Assembly (NCBI GenBank): GCA_031412915.1
Contig: JANODX010000079.1
Span: forward strand, 1-64,000
Direction of reading: 5' to 3'
Origin: JAGNNV01 sp031412915
GTDB taxonomy: Bacteria; Acidobacteriota; Vicinamibacteria; Fen-336; JAGNNV01
Length of the DNA stretch: 64,000 bases
The notes beneath the pieces were generated by a model that saw nothing but the letters and a program-made list of their open reading frames with translations, did not search any database and was not told where the DNA came from. Every line of letters starts with the position of its first letter. The first letter of the stretch is position 1. The translations under genes were made by a program, and so were the position numbers. This document shows, one piece after another, positions 1 to 7,437 of this stretch.

Positions 1-255
1 CTCGTAGTTCTCATCTCCCTCGAGCAGGAAGCTTGGAACGTCGTATCGGCCGGCGCCGAACGCCACCTGGAAGCCGTTCGCGAGGGACACATTCACGATC
101 CCCGAGTAGCCGGAGACGAAGTACGACAGGATATCGGCCTCCGCAGCGATGCTGGCCTTGGGGCGGGACGCTTCATCGGTTTGGGCTTGAGCCACGGGGG
201 TGAGGGCGAAGGCGAGAGCGACGGGGACGATCAGAGTCTTGAGCAGGTTTTTCAT
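1..255 (-). CDS. Exported protein of unknown function (5' part only)
   Basis: Only the first 85 codons lie in the window; the gene runs off the left edge. The ATG at 255 is preceded by a GAGGAGA-type ribosome binding site at about 261-268. The product opens with a classic Sec signal peptide: Lys residues near the N-terminus, a hydrophobic core, and an AQA cleavage site after about residue 24. The mature part alternates small, aromatic and polar residues (SGYSGIVNVSLANG, AFGAGRYDVPSFLL), which suggests beta strands and perhaps an outer-membrane or periplasmic protein. I do not recognise the family. Confidence 0.7.
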   Translation of the reverse strand, partial: MKNLLKTLIVPVALAFALTPVAQAQTDEASRPKASIAAEADILSYFVSGYSGIVNVSLANGFQVAFGAGRYDVPSFLLEGDENYE

Positions 256-473
256 TGGTTTCTCCTCGGGCAGCCGCGTGATTGCGGCGCGAGGGAAGAA
301 TCTCGCGAAAGCCAAGAATGAGGAATGATCGCGAGCGCCAACCGTTTGACCGATCGCGCCATTCGGGAGCGGCTCTGGAGCCCCGGACCGTGACGGCTGC
401 TTCAGGCCGGCGCAGCGAAGGCATGGGCAGGGTCTCCCACTTCGCCCTTGGGCGCGCGCTTGCCCCCTGGCAT

Positions 474-611
474 AGGCGTGCTCAGAAACGGCTGACGTTT
501 GGCCTCGTTGCCCGTGCCGAGCGGTTTGCATCTGACTTCGAGGCGGGTGAGTCGGGAGGTCACGAGCTCGACCGAGGGATCGGAGCGAAGTGCGCGAACC
601 ATTCGGTCCGA
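474..611 (-). pseudogene. Remnant of a PIN-domain (VapC-like) protein
   Basis: A 46-codon stretch reads SDPSVELVTSRLTRLEV followed by RCKPLGTGNEA. This matches the middle of PIN-domain toxins, which carry a conserved 'LVTSxLTRLEVxxxPLrxGdeA' segment with the acidic Glu of the active site. The N-terminal first Asp of the PIN domain and the C-terminal helices with the other acidic residues are not visible in any frame nearby. The frame continues into unrelated sequence up to a stop at 402. I read it as the core of a decayed VapC-like gene. Recognition is from sequence pattern only. Confidence 0.45.
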
Positions 612-694
612 TGCGGCTACATCCTCGAAATCTGCGCCACCACGCGCCCAGCGGGCATCGACCACGCCCGGGCCCTCGAAATCAACCCCTTCCT

Positions 695-886
695 TCACTC
701 GGAACCGATGTTGCTGGCGGTCAGCGCCGCCGTGAACGTCACGGGTGGCAGGTGCCACTCCCCGACAAGCTGCGGCACCAAGTAGCCGGGCGCGGTCAGG
801 TCGTACCCCTCGAGAAGGACGACCAGACCGCAGAGCAGCGCCGTGCGTAATGCGATCGTGTCGTCGGCGCGCGTCAGTGTGGCCAT
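695..886 (-). pseudogene. N-terminal remnant of an MFS (aromatic-acid:H+ symporter-type) transporter
   Basis: From the ATG at 886 the frame encodes 63 residues and then stops. It contains ALLCGLVVLLEGYDLTAPGY followed by LVPQLVGEWHLPP, the first membrane helix and following loop typical of AAHS-type major facilitator transporters, where a 'GYD' motif in helix 1 is conserved. A complete transporter would be about 440 residues, so roughly 85% is missing. No continuation in another frame was found before the PIN-like remnant further along the same strand. The gene is therefore not functional. Confidence 0.6.
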
Positions 887-1081
887 GAGACACCTCAACT
901 CGTCTGGGTGGCGCTCGGAGCCTAACCCGGGACGTTCTCCGCCCCGGCTCGAAGTCCCCTTTGGGCAACGCGAGAGGGCTCCGCTCGAGCGTGAGGGACA
1001 GCGAATCCTGGCCGCCGGCATAAGATCCTTGAGTGACACGAGCCCGGGGGAAGATGCCTTGCACGAGAGGACTGAGAACGA

Positions 1082-1651
1082 ATGAGAACCTCATGGCTGG
1101 CCCTGGTTGCATCGGTCGCTTATGCGACGGCCCGCTACAACATCTTCAAGGGCGTTCCCTGGAGCGATTGGTCCGCGTATACGTTGAACAAGGCGTTTGG
1201 GCTGGCTGCCTTGTTTCTTCTGGTCCTCTCTGCGCTCCGCAAGAGGTCGGCTGAAAAACAGCCGAACGACCGGACTCTTTTCATGGCTGGCGTGTTCGCA
1301 TCCACACATGTGGTTCTCTCATTGACCCTGTTCTCCCCGGCCTACTACCCGAACCTCTTCGTGCAGGACAAGCTCACCGCGGCCGCCGGCTTGTCGATGA
1401 TGCTGGGTGCGGTAGCTGCCGCCGCGATGACCGCGGGCAGCCGGCCGCACGCAGGTCAGAATGCGAACGGTGGAGGCAGGAGTCTGGCCATACTGGCCTT
1501 TGCGGCGGGTGTCCATGCCATGCTCCAAGGCTTCGCGGGATGGTTCGCGCCATCGACCTGGCCCGGGATGATGCCCCCCATCACGCTCATTTCGTTCCTG
1601 CTGGGGTCGGCACCGGTCGCTGTCGCATGGCGCGCGAAGCCAAGGGCCTGA
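1082..1651 (+). CDS. Multi-spanning integral membrane protein, ferric-reductase-like fold possible
   Basis: The 189-residue product is almost entirely hydrophobic, with about five predicted membrane segments (roughly residues 2-18, 38-52, 66-86, 102-120, 132-185). Short charged loops lie between them, including an RKRSAEKQPNDR loop near residue 55. Histidines sit inside two membrane segments (ASTHVVLSL and GVHAMLQG). This resembles the heme-binding ferric-reductase-like transmembrane proteins, but the full set of heme histidines is not evident. The ATG overlaps a TGA in the AATGAG context and lacks a strong ribosome binding site. The gene stands alone between remnants on the opposite strand. 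Function unknown. Confidence 0.6.
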   Translation: MRTSWLALVASVAYATARYNIFKGVPWSDWSAYTLNKAFGLAALFLLVLSALRKRSAEKQPNDRTLFMAGVFASTHVVLSLTLFSPAYYPNLFVQDKLTAAAGLSMMLGAVAAAAMTAGSRPHAGQNANGGGRSLAILAFAAGVHAMLQGFAGWFAPSTWPGMMPPITLISFLLGSAPVAVAWRAKPRA

Positions 1652-1804
1652 CCCCCTGCGGGCAGGTCGCTTGGGGTTACCTGGAGCGCGCGCGGGAAGG
1701 GACGATCACGCGGCCCAACGCTCGTCCTCGGTTTCGCCGAGTCCGAGCCCGACGAGCCGTCGCGCCCGCCTTCGCGGCCGGGACCGCGGGCGAAGGTCGC
1801 ACTG

Positions 1805-1990
1805 GATGCGACCATCGGAGCGCGCACGTCCTGGTCCAGCGGCCGATAGGCCTGAAGCGACCCGATGCACCCGCGCAGTTCGCCGTGCCGCGTCAAGGTG
1901 ACGAAGGTCGAGCCTGGCTGGGCAGGGCGGGGTGCTCGGGCTCCTTCACCTGCGAAGTGAGCGGACGTAGTGCCTGCAGGGCTACGCCAC
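1805..1990 (-). pseudogene. Remnant of an AMMECR1-domain protein
   Basis: The frame contains PGSTFVTLTRHGELRGCIGS followed by LQAYRPLDQDVRA. This is the signature core of the AMMECR1 family ('FVTLtrhGeLRGCIGSl...rpLaeDVr'). Full-length AMMECR1 proteins are about 180-220 residues and often lie beside a Memo-family gene and a radical-SAM gene; neither is present here. The expected continuation ('A...AAF.DPRFppl') is lost right after DVRA, and sequence before PGSTF does not look like the family. Only about 60 codons remain, so this is a broken gene. Confidence 0.65.
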
Positions 1991-2098
1991 GACGTCCACC
2001 GATCCCTGACTTGCCGCGGCACCTTCGCCGCATCGCGCACGACGACGCGAATCGGCTCATCGCCGGTCAACAGGTCCGTCTGAGTCGGCGGACCATCA

Positions 2099-2395
2099 CT
2101 ACTCCCGGGAGTATCCCGCTTCGCGTTGACTCCGGATCGCGAGAACAAACACGACATCGGACTCCGCGACATACCGGTAAAGCGCGACATAACCTCGCGA
2201 CCCGCGGCCGACGATCAATTCACGGAGGCCGCTTGGCAACGGGCGGCCGATCATGGGACTGCGCTTCAGGATGTCGATGGACTCGACGAGCTCCTCGAGT
2301 CGTGACGCCTTGTTGCGCACGTCATGTCGGAACAGGTGCTCGATAATCCGCTCGAAGTCATCGCCGATAGCGGCGGCGAGTTCAATACGCGCCAT
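2099..2395 (-). CDS. RelE/ParE-family toxin of a type II toxin-antitoxin pair
   Basis: The 98-residue product has the order and spacing of the ParE/RelE fold: an N-terminal amphipathic helical part (AAAIGDDFERIIEHLFRH), a central 'SPMIGRPLPSGLRELIVG' segment, and C-terminal strands ending in YVALYRY and DVVFVLAIRSQREAGY. The 'PxIGR' and 'R.L......Y.i.Y' patterns are typical of ParE toxins. Its ATG follows directly on the stop codon of the upstream antitoxin with no bases between, so the two are translationally coupled. ParE toxins act on gyrase and RelE toxins on ribosome-bound mRNA; the sequence does not decide which applies. Confidence 0.85.
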   Translation of the reverse strand: MARIELAAAIGDDFERIIEHLFRHDVRNKASRLEELVESIDILKRSPMIGRPLPSGLRELIVGRGSRGYVALYRYVAESDVVFVLAIRSQREAGYSRE

Positions 2396-2680
2396 TCAAC
2401 GGGCGAGCCGGCGCGCGGCGGGCCTAGGCACCTTCTTTCCCGCGACACGGGCCCGAAGGTAGCCACGCATCTTGTCCCACGGAATCGTCTTTTCAGACGC
2501 CAGGATTCCTTCATAGCGCGACTGCGCTGCGGCCTCGAAGTCAGCGCGCTTCTGTTCCGCGTCGGCTTTCTCGGCGATGGCCGTCAGCATGAACCCGTGA
2601 GCCGTGGTCCCGGACCGTTTCGCGGCGTCGGCGACGCGGGTCTTCAACTCAGGAGGCAAACGAATCGTTGTGGTGGACAT
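2396..2680 (-). CDS. Ribbon-helix-helix antitoxin
   Basis: The 94-residue product starts MSTTTIRLPPELKTRVADAA, the short beta strand and first helix of a CopG/Arc-type ribbon-helix-helix DNA-binding domain. The 'GTTAHGFMLTAI' segment forms the second helix. The C-terminal half (about residues 40-94) is rich in Lys, Arg and Glu and would wrap the toxin. Antitoxin first, toxin second, with abutting stop and start codons, is the usual type II order. A set of inverted half-sites lies 14 bp upstream of the ATG and is the likely autoregulatory operator. Confidence 0.85.
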   Translation of the reverse strand: MSTTTIRLPPELKTRVADAAKRSGTTAHGFMLTAIAEKADAEQKRADFEAAAQSRYEGILASEKTIPWDKMRGYLRARVAGKKVPRPAARRLAR

Positions 2681-2693
2681 GATCGGGGCGAGT

Positions 2694-2716
2694 GTAGCAC
2701 GCGAGTGCTACGTAGC
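2694..2716. promoter_or_regulatory. Probable operator of the toxin-antitoxin operon
   Basis: Immediately upstream of the antitoxin start lies GTAGCAC (2694-2700), a 4-base spacer, then GTGCTAC (2705-2711), a perfect 7-bp inverted repeat. The second arm is also the left half of the palindrome GCTACGTAGC (2707-2716). The site therefore holds three successive half-sites of alternating orientation. Ribbon-helix-helix antitoxins bind such arrays cooperatively as dimers. The position, 14-36 bp from the ATG, would let binding block transcription. The match of site to protein is inferred from position. Confidence 0.65.
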
Positions 2717-2819
2717 GCCTGATCATTGAGTTCCCGCGGGCGATTCAGAAACACTCTCGCACTTCTGGCCGGGTGGGCGAAACGAGCAAGGCGCCGCGGC
2801 CCGCCGCACAGCCCGTCGA

Positions 2820-4790
2820 CTATTTCTTGTCCACGCCTTTCACGCGATTCTGCCTGACTGGCTTTTCTGCCTCGCGCACGGCACTACCGACGTTGCCCAG
2901 CACTTCGGCGCAATTGGCATCCTTGCCGCCGCCGGTCTCGATCAGCGGGAGCAAGGCCGCCAACGGATTCAGCAGGCCAAGCAGGACCGCGGCGCCCGCG
3001 CGCTTCATCAAGCCCTTCTTCTGCACCGAAAAGCCCGGGTTGGAGAATGGGCCGTGCATTCGGACCGGGCCGCGCAACACCAGGATGCTCATGTCCTTCG
3101 GGTGCGGCTTCAAGTGGAGATCCAGGGTTTCGTCCTTGAGGTCGATGGTGCCGTACCCCTCGATGCGCGTGTCCTCCGTGTCGAACACGACCGAAGCGGC
3201 GGTGCCGATGCCGTCCTTGACGTCGAACAGAGCGCCGCCGCAGCGGATGTGGGTATTGCGGTCGCCCTTGACCAGGAACTTGACGATCTCACCGCCGTCG
3301 AGGCCCACGTATTCGATCAGCAGGTTGGAGAGAACGCCGTCTGCGGTGGCAAAGCCCGCCTCGCCGTCGGCGCTCCCCAGCATGCGGGCCACGCTGTTGC
3401 CGGGCCCCGATAGCTTGATGATGGCGCCGAGCACCCCGTGGCTTTCCTTCATGGCGCCGACGGTCGGCAAAAGCTTCTCGAGCTTGATGGCGCGGAGCGA
3501 GATCCTGGCCTGGCTCGCGATCGGGTCCTGCTGGGCGTTCATGCGGATGATCGAGACGATATTGCCGCCGGCAAAACCGAAGTCGAGCGGATCGAGCGTC
3601 AGCACGCGATCGACCAGCTTGAGCTTGGCGTTCATATCCTCGAGCGCCAGCCCCTTCGGGCGGCGGATTTGTTTCGCACGCAAGGTCACGTCGGCGTCCA
3701 TGACGTCGAAACGCTCCACCCTGAACACTTCGTCCGGAAAGACCTTGCCCGCGCGATCGGTTGGAGATACGGTCGGCAGTGCCGGACTCAGACCGATCAT
3801 GGGGCCCAGGTCCTTCAAATCCAGCACCGCGCTGTGAAACTTGGCGTCGAGGTGCGGGCGGCGTTTCGTAGCGCCTTCCGTATAGATCGCCGAGCCGGAA
3901 AGGTCGCTGTCGCCGATGCGGCCCTTGAACGGGTCGTACGCGTAGCGATCGCCGTCGTTGCGCATGTGGCCCTCGAGGACGTAGAGCGGCGAACGCGGCA
4001 GCGACACGGGGATCACGGGATAGAGCTTGGACCAGTCGGGGCCGGAAAGCTTCAATTGCGCATCAATGCCATCGAGCCGCAAGGCGTCGGCGAACGTGCC
4101 ATCGACCTCGACCCGTGTCTCACCGAACTTCCCTTTCGCGCGCACCGGATAGGGCTTGCCGGCATCCTGCAGCGTCAGCAGGTCGCCGATCCTCGCGACC
4201 CCGTCGAACGGCACCTTCAGGTAGGTGCCGGAAAACTCGATTCGTGTAGGCATGGCCGCGTCTGGCCCGCCACTCTGCGCGTCCGTGGCCACCTGGACGC
4301 GCGCATCGAGTTCCTTCATCGCATCACGGACCCGGATGTCGCCGCGGTCGATGGCGAGGCTCGTGATCTGGGGCGCTTTCGCGTCCGGGTCGTCGGACTT
4401 GCCGAACACCCAGTTGCTCTTGCCGTCGCCGATGCGCTCCAGCAACACATCCGGCGAGCGGACCCTCACCTTGTCGACCACCAGATCGCCCTTGAGCAGC
4501 CGCCAGATTCGGGGTCGAAACTCGAGCTGTTCGATCGCGGCCATTTGCCGCTCCTGCGACCACGGCGCGTTCTCGAAACGAACCTGGCGCAGGCGCAGGG
4601 TGAGGGGAAAGACGGACCCGTCGATAGTGCCGGCGATGGTGAATTGCCGCCCGGTCTTTTTTGTGACGTAGCGCTCGATCGGGCCGCGCAGCCAGTTCCA
4701 ATCGAACACCAACGTGAAACCGAGGAGCGCCCCGGCCAGCAACGCCAGCGCGCCCATGGCAATTCTCTTTTTCGACCAATTCCTGTACAT
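2820..4790 (-). CDS. AsmA-family inner-membrane protein
   Basis: The 656-residue product begins MYRNWSKKRIAMGALALLAG, a short basic N-terminus then one membrane helix (about residues 12-30). This is followed by the AsmA-like periplasmic part: 'RGPIERYVTKKTGRQFTIAG', repeated short beta segments, and the C-terminal AsmA domain with 'GYGTIDLKDETLDLHLKPHP'. AsmA-like proteins belong to the VPS13-like bridge proteins thought to move phospholipids between inner and outer membrane. I chose the ATG at 4790 because the membrane helix follows it directly; an upstream in-frame ATG at 4907 would add an unlikely basic leader. The protein ends in a positively charged QNRVKGVDKK tail. Confidence 0.85.
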   Translation of the reverse strand: MYRNWSKKRIAMGALALLAGALLGFTLVFDWNWLRGPIERYVTKKTGRQFTIAGTIDGSVFPLTLRLRQVRFENAPWSQERQMAAIEQLEFRPRIWRLLKGDLVVDKVRVRSPDVLLERIGDGKSNWVFGKSDDPDAKAPQITSLAIDRGDIRVRDAMKELDARVQVATDAQSGGPDAAMPTRIEFSGTYLKVPFDGVARIGDLLTLQDAGKPYPVRAKGKFGETRVEVDGTFADALRLDGIDAQLKLSGPDWSKLYPVIPVSLPRSPLYVLEGHMRNDGDRYAYDPFKGRIGDSDLSGSAIYTEGATKRRPHLDAKFHSAVLDLKDLGPMIGLSPALPTVSPTDRAGKVFPDEVFRVERFDVMDADVTLRAKQIRRPKGLALEDMNAKLKLVDRVLTLDPLDFGFAGGNIVSIIRMNAQQDPIASQARISLRAIKLEKLLPTVGAMKESHGVLGAIIKLSGPGNSVARMLGSADGEAGFATADGVLSNLLIEYVGLDGGEIVKFLVKGDRNTHIRCGGALFDVKDGIGTAASVVFDTEDTRIEGYGTIDLKDETLDLHLKPHPKDMSILVLRGPVRMHGPFSNPGFSVQKKGLMKRAGAAVLLGLLNPLAALLPLIETGGGKDANCAEVLGNVGSAVREAEKPVRQNRVKGVDKK

Positions 4791-5040
4791 GCTTCCAACC
4801 GACCGATCATGTCGAACATGGCACATGCGGTTCCCGCCGCTCCGTGCGTTGGCGCTCAGAGTCGTGGGCCCTGTTTCTTTTCCGATCCCGGTCCCGACGA
4901 GAAACACCCCTCCGTGATTGCGACGAGGCCATGGAGAAGCGGCCGAGGAAGCAATCTCGCGGGCGGTCTACCGGACTAGGCGACGCTCTCCATCCTGTTC
5001 GCGTAGCCGCGGCCAGACGTGGGCGACGGCTCCGGCGGCC

Positions 5041-5280
5041 TTAGGTCTTGACGATGGTGGTTCCGCTCCCGCCGCGGCCCGCCAGGACGACAAGCAAGAA
5101 CAACAGGATGACGCCCCCGCCGATGACGATGGGGTTCTTGTACCACTCCGCGCCACCGTCGTGTGTCGAAATGTTGATGTCGACCGACTTCGGCAAGCCG
5201 TCAGCCAAGGCCCCGGGAGCCGCCGCGAGCGTAATGGCCAACAGAACCATCAAGCCGATCCATAGATTCCGTGATTTCAT
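5041..5280 (-). CDS. Small exported membrane protein
   Basis: The 79-residue product starts at the ATG at 5280 and has a signal peptide (KSRNLWIGLMVLLAITL, cleavage near AAPGALA). A short polar region follows (DINISTHDGGAEWYKNPI), then a second hydrophobic helix (VIGGGVILLFLLVVLAG) and a tail ending GRGGSGTTIVKT. It would sit as a small single-pass protein with its N-terminal domain outside the cytoplasm. Similar short signal-peptide plus C-terminal-helix proteins occur in many Acidobacteriota and delta-proteobacteria, but I know no function for them. An upstream in-frame ATG at 5397 encodes a leader unlike any protein and was rejected. Confidence 0.65.
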   Translation of the reverse strand: MKSRNLWIGLMVLLAITLAAAPGALADGLPKSVDINISTHDGGAEWYKNPIVIGGGVILLFLLVVLAGRGGSGTTIVKT

Positions 5281-5877
5281 GAGTCCACCCTTGTCCCCGG
5301 ACGGCTCGACGCGCACCAAGCGAGCCAGCGACCGGCGGATCGGTCTAAAGCAAGACGAATGCCAGAAGCGCAAGTCATCCCGTATCCACCCCGGCAAACG
5401 CCGGCTGGGCCTCCAGCCAGTCCAGCAGAAACCTCCTCCGCCTTGGGGTGGTCGGGCGCCTTCACCCGGCGGCGGTGCGGCGCCGTCGTGGCTGGATCGT
5501 CGACGGTCAGTGTGACCCCGCCAACGCCGATGCGCTCGATCTTTCCGCGGAGTCGCAACGCGGCCCTCCGCCGTCCTCGTAGATGGTGAAGCGAATACCG
5601 GACGAGCCGCCGTTGCGTACCAGGAGGCCCGGGCCAGCGTGGTCCATCAGGCGGACTCGGTCGGTGTTGACCTGAATCTGCATTCTGTTTCCTTCGTTCT
5701 CAATCAGTCCTCAGTCGGGAGAGCAACCCGCAGGCCACACGGGATGCGAAGTCTGCGCCTGCCCCTCGCATGGCGTACGAGCGTCCGGCACCCTCGAGCT
5801 CCCTTGCTCGCGCCGTTTTGTAGAAGGCACTCGGAAGACGGTACCGACGAAAACGGGCACTGAATCAGCGCCCGTTT
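5281..5877 (-). other. Gene-poor stretch with a possible 5' remnant of a HPF/RaiA-like gene
   Basis: No convincing complete gene lies here. On the minus strand an AAGGA site precedes an ATG at 5683 and the codons read MQIQVNTD, the exact opening of many hibernation-promoting-factor-like proteins, but the similarity ends after eight residues. The next frames (for example GKIERIGVGGVTLTVDD near 5500-5550) look protein-like but I cannot place them. The likeliest reading is the start of a truncated gene joined to the remains of another. Confidence 0.3.
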
Positions 5878-7431
5878 TCAGGAGGCCATGGCCGGCGGCG
5901 TCTGGTCGCGGACGATGGCTTCGCTTCTTCTGGATTCGAGAGGCGTTACCGCGGGCCCATTCAAGACCTTGCCGTCCTTGTCGAATCGCGAACCGTGACA
6001 GGGACAGTCCCAGGTCTGCTCCGCAGTGTTGAAGCCGACAAGGCAGCCCAGGTGAGTGCATACCGGCGACACCGCGTGAAGGAGGCCCTGCTCATCGCGA
6101 AAGACCGCGGTCTTCTCCCCGGCAAGCTCAACGATCTTCCCTTCCCCGTTCGCGACCTCGGCCAGAGACGTCGCCGCCCCGACCTGCAACCGGTCCTTCA
6201 CGAGCTGGATGGGGTAGTCCACGTTCTCCTTCACGAAGTCGACGATCGACGCCTTGGCCTTGAAGCGGTTCGGGTCATAGAGATGCTGATACGGGTTTTG
6301 ACGCCCGAGGATCAAGTCCGTGTTGATCATGCCCGCGAGCGTCCCGAAGGTCATCCCGGTGCCGCTGTAGCCGGTGGCTACGTACACGTGCGCCGAGCCG
6401 AGGTCCCGGCCGATGAAAGGCAATCCGTCCATCGGTTCGATCACCTGATCTGACCAGCGGTATTGGACCGACGCCACCTTGAAGTGCTCGGTGGCGAAGG
6501 CCAGCAGGGCCTTGAAGCGCTCGGTCGTATTCTCGTCCTGCCCCGTCTTATGGTCCTCGCCCCCCACAATGAGCAGCCCTTCTCCATCCGTCATCTGACT
6601 GCGGATGTAGTGATATGGGTCTTCCGTGTCCCAGAACAGCCCGAGCGGCGGTTCCTCGCCCGTTTTCAGGCGCAGAGCCAGAACGTAGGAAAGATAGCTC
6701 GCGACCTTCGTCTGAAGAAGGACGTTCTTGAAGGGCGAGTGGGTGGCCACGATCACGTGGCGCGCGGTCACGGTTCCTTCCGCGGTGACCACGCGGCACG
6801 GCTCTCCGTCCTCGACATCGACAACGTGCGTATGTTCGAACACGTGGCTTCCCGTGCCCGGAATCGAGAGGGCCAGGGGCAGGAGATAGCGGCGGGGATG
6901 AAGCTGCGCCTGGCGATCGAAGCGAAGAGCGCCCGCGACCTTGAAGGGCAGCGGAACGTTGTGGGTCAGAGTCACCTTCGAGCCGATGCCCGCCGCGGCC
7001 TTCCGCTCCGCCTCCAGTTCGGGCACCGTCGCCGGGTCTTCGGTGTACTGGAATGCGGAGACCCTCGCGAAGTCGCAATCGATCCCTTCCTCGCGCACGA
7101 AGCCTTCAATGCGCGACAGCGCGACTCGACCGGATTCGGCGGCCAGCCGGGCGTTGTCCTCGCCGAAGTCCTCGATCAACTGCCCGCAACTACGATCCAG
7201 CGCCTCCGTGATGTGAGCCGTGGTGTAACCACTCACGCCCTCGGCCACCCGCTTGGCCTCGATCACGGCCACGGACAGGCCCGCCTTCTTCAGCAGGGTG
7301 GCCGCAGTCAGACCGGTGATTCCCGCACCGACGATGGCCACGTCCACGGTCAGATCGGCCTTCAGGGCGGGAAAGCTCTTGCCCTTCTCCGTCGCGAGCC
7401 AAAGGGATTGGGAATTGTTGGGGAGTTTCAA
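5878..7431 (-). CDS. FAD-dependent oxidoreductase with C-terminal Rieske [2Fe-2S] domain
   Basis: The 517-residue product has a DAO-type FAD domain: VDVAIVGAGITGLTAATLL near residue 30 is the GxGxxG dinucleotide fold, and 'GLPFIGRD...YVATGYSGTGMTFG' closes the flavin site. The last 65 residues are a Rieske domain with CTH (Cys458, His460) and CPCH (Cys476, His479) as cluster ligands, plus Cys463 and Cys478, the pair that forms the stabilising disulfide in high-potential Rieske proteins. No signal peptide is visible, so the protein is likely cytoplasmic. Start is TTG at 7431. A UbiB-family gene ends only 6 bp upstream, so the two form an operon. Substrate unknown; family members have been called glycine/D-amino acid oxidases. 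Confidence 0.88.
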   Translation of the reverse strand: MKLPNNSQSLWLATEKGKSFPALKADLTVDVAIVGAGITGLTAATLLKKAGLSVAVIEAKRVAEGVSGYTTAHITEALDRSCGQLIEDFGEDNARLAAESGRVALSRIEGFVREEGIDCDFARVSAFQYTEDPATVPELEAERKAAAGIGSKVTLTHNVPLPFKVAGALRFDRQAQLHPRRYLLPLALSIPGTGSHVFEHTHVVDVEDGEPCRVVTAEGTVTARHVIVATHSPFKNVLLQTKVASYLSYVLALRLKTGEEPPLGLFWDTEDPYHYIRSQMTDGEGLLIVGGEDHKTGQDENTTERFKALLAFATEHFKVASVQYRWSDQVIEPMDGLPFIGRDLGSAHVYVATGYSGTGMTFGTLAGMINTDLILGRQNPYQHLYDPNRFKAKASIVDFVKENVDYPIQLVKDRLQVGAATSLAEVANGEGKIVELAGEKTAVFRDEQGLLHAVSPVCTHLGCLVGFNTAEQTWDCPCHGSRFDKDGKVLNGPAVTPLESRRSEAIVRDQTPPAMAS

Positions 7432-7437
7432 GAGACC

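Noticed and set aside
3438..4979. Long plus-strand frame opposite the AsmA-family gene (513 codons)
   Set aside because: Artefact of high G+C; the minus strand gives a well-formed membrane anchor and AsmA domain.
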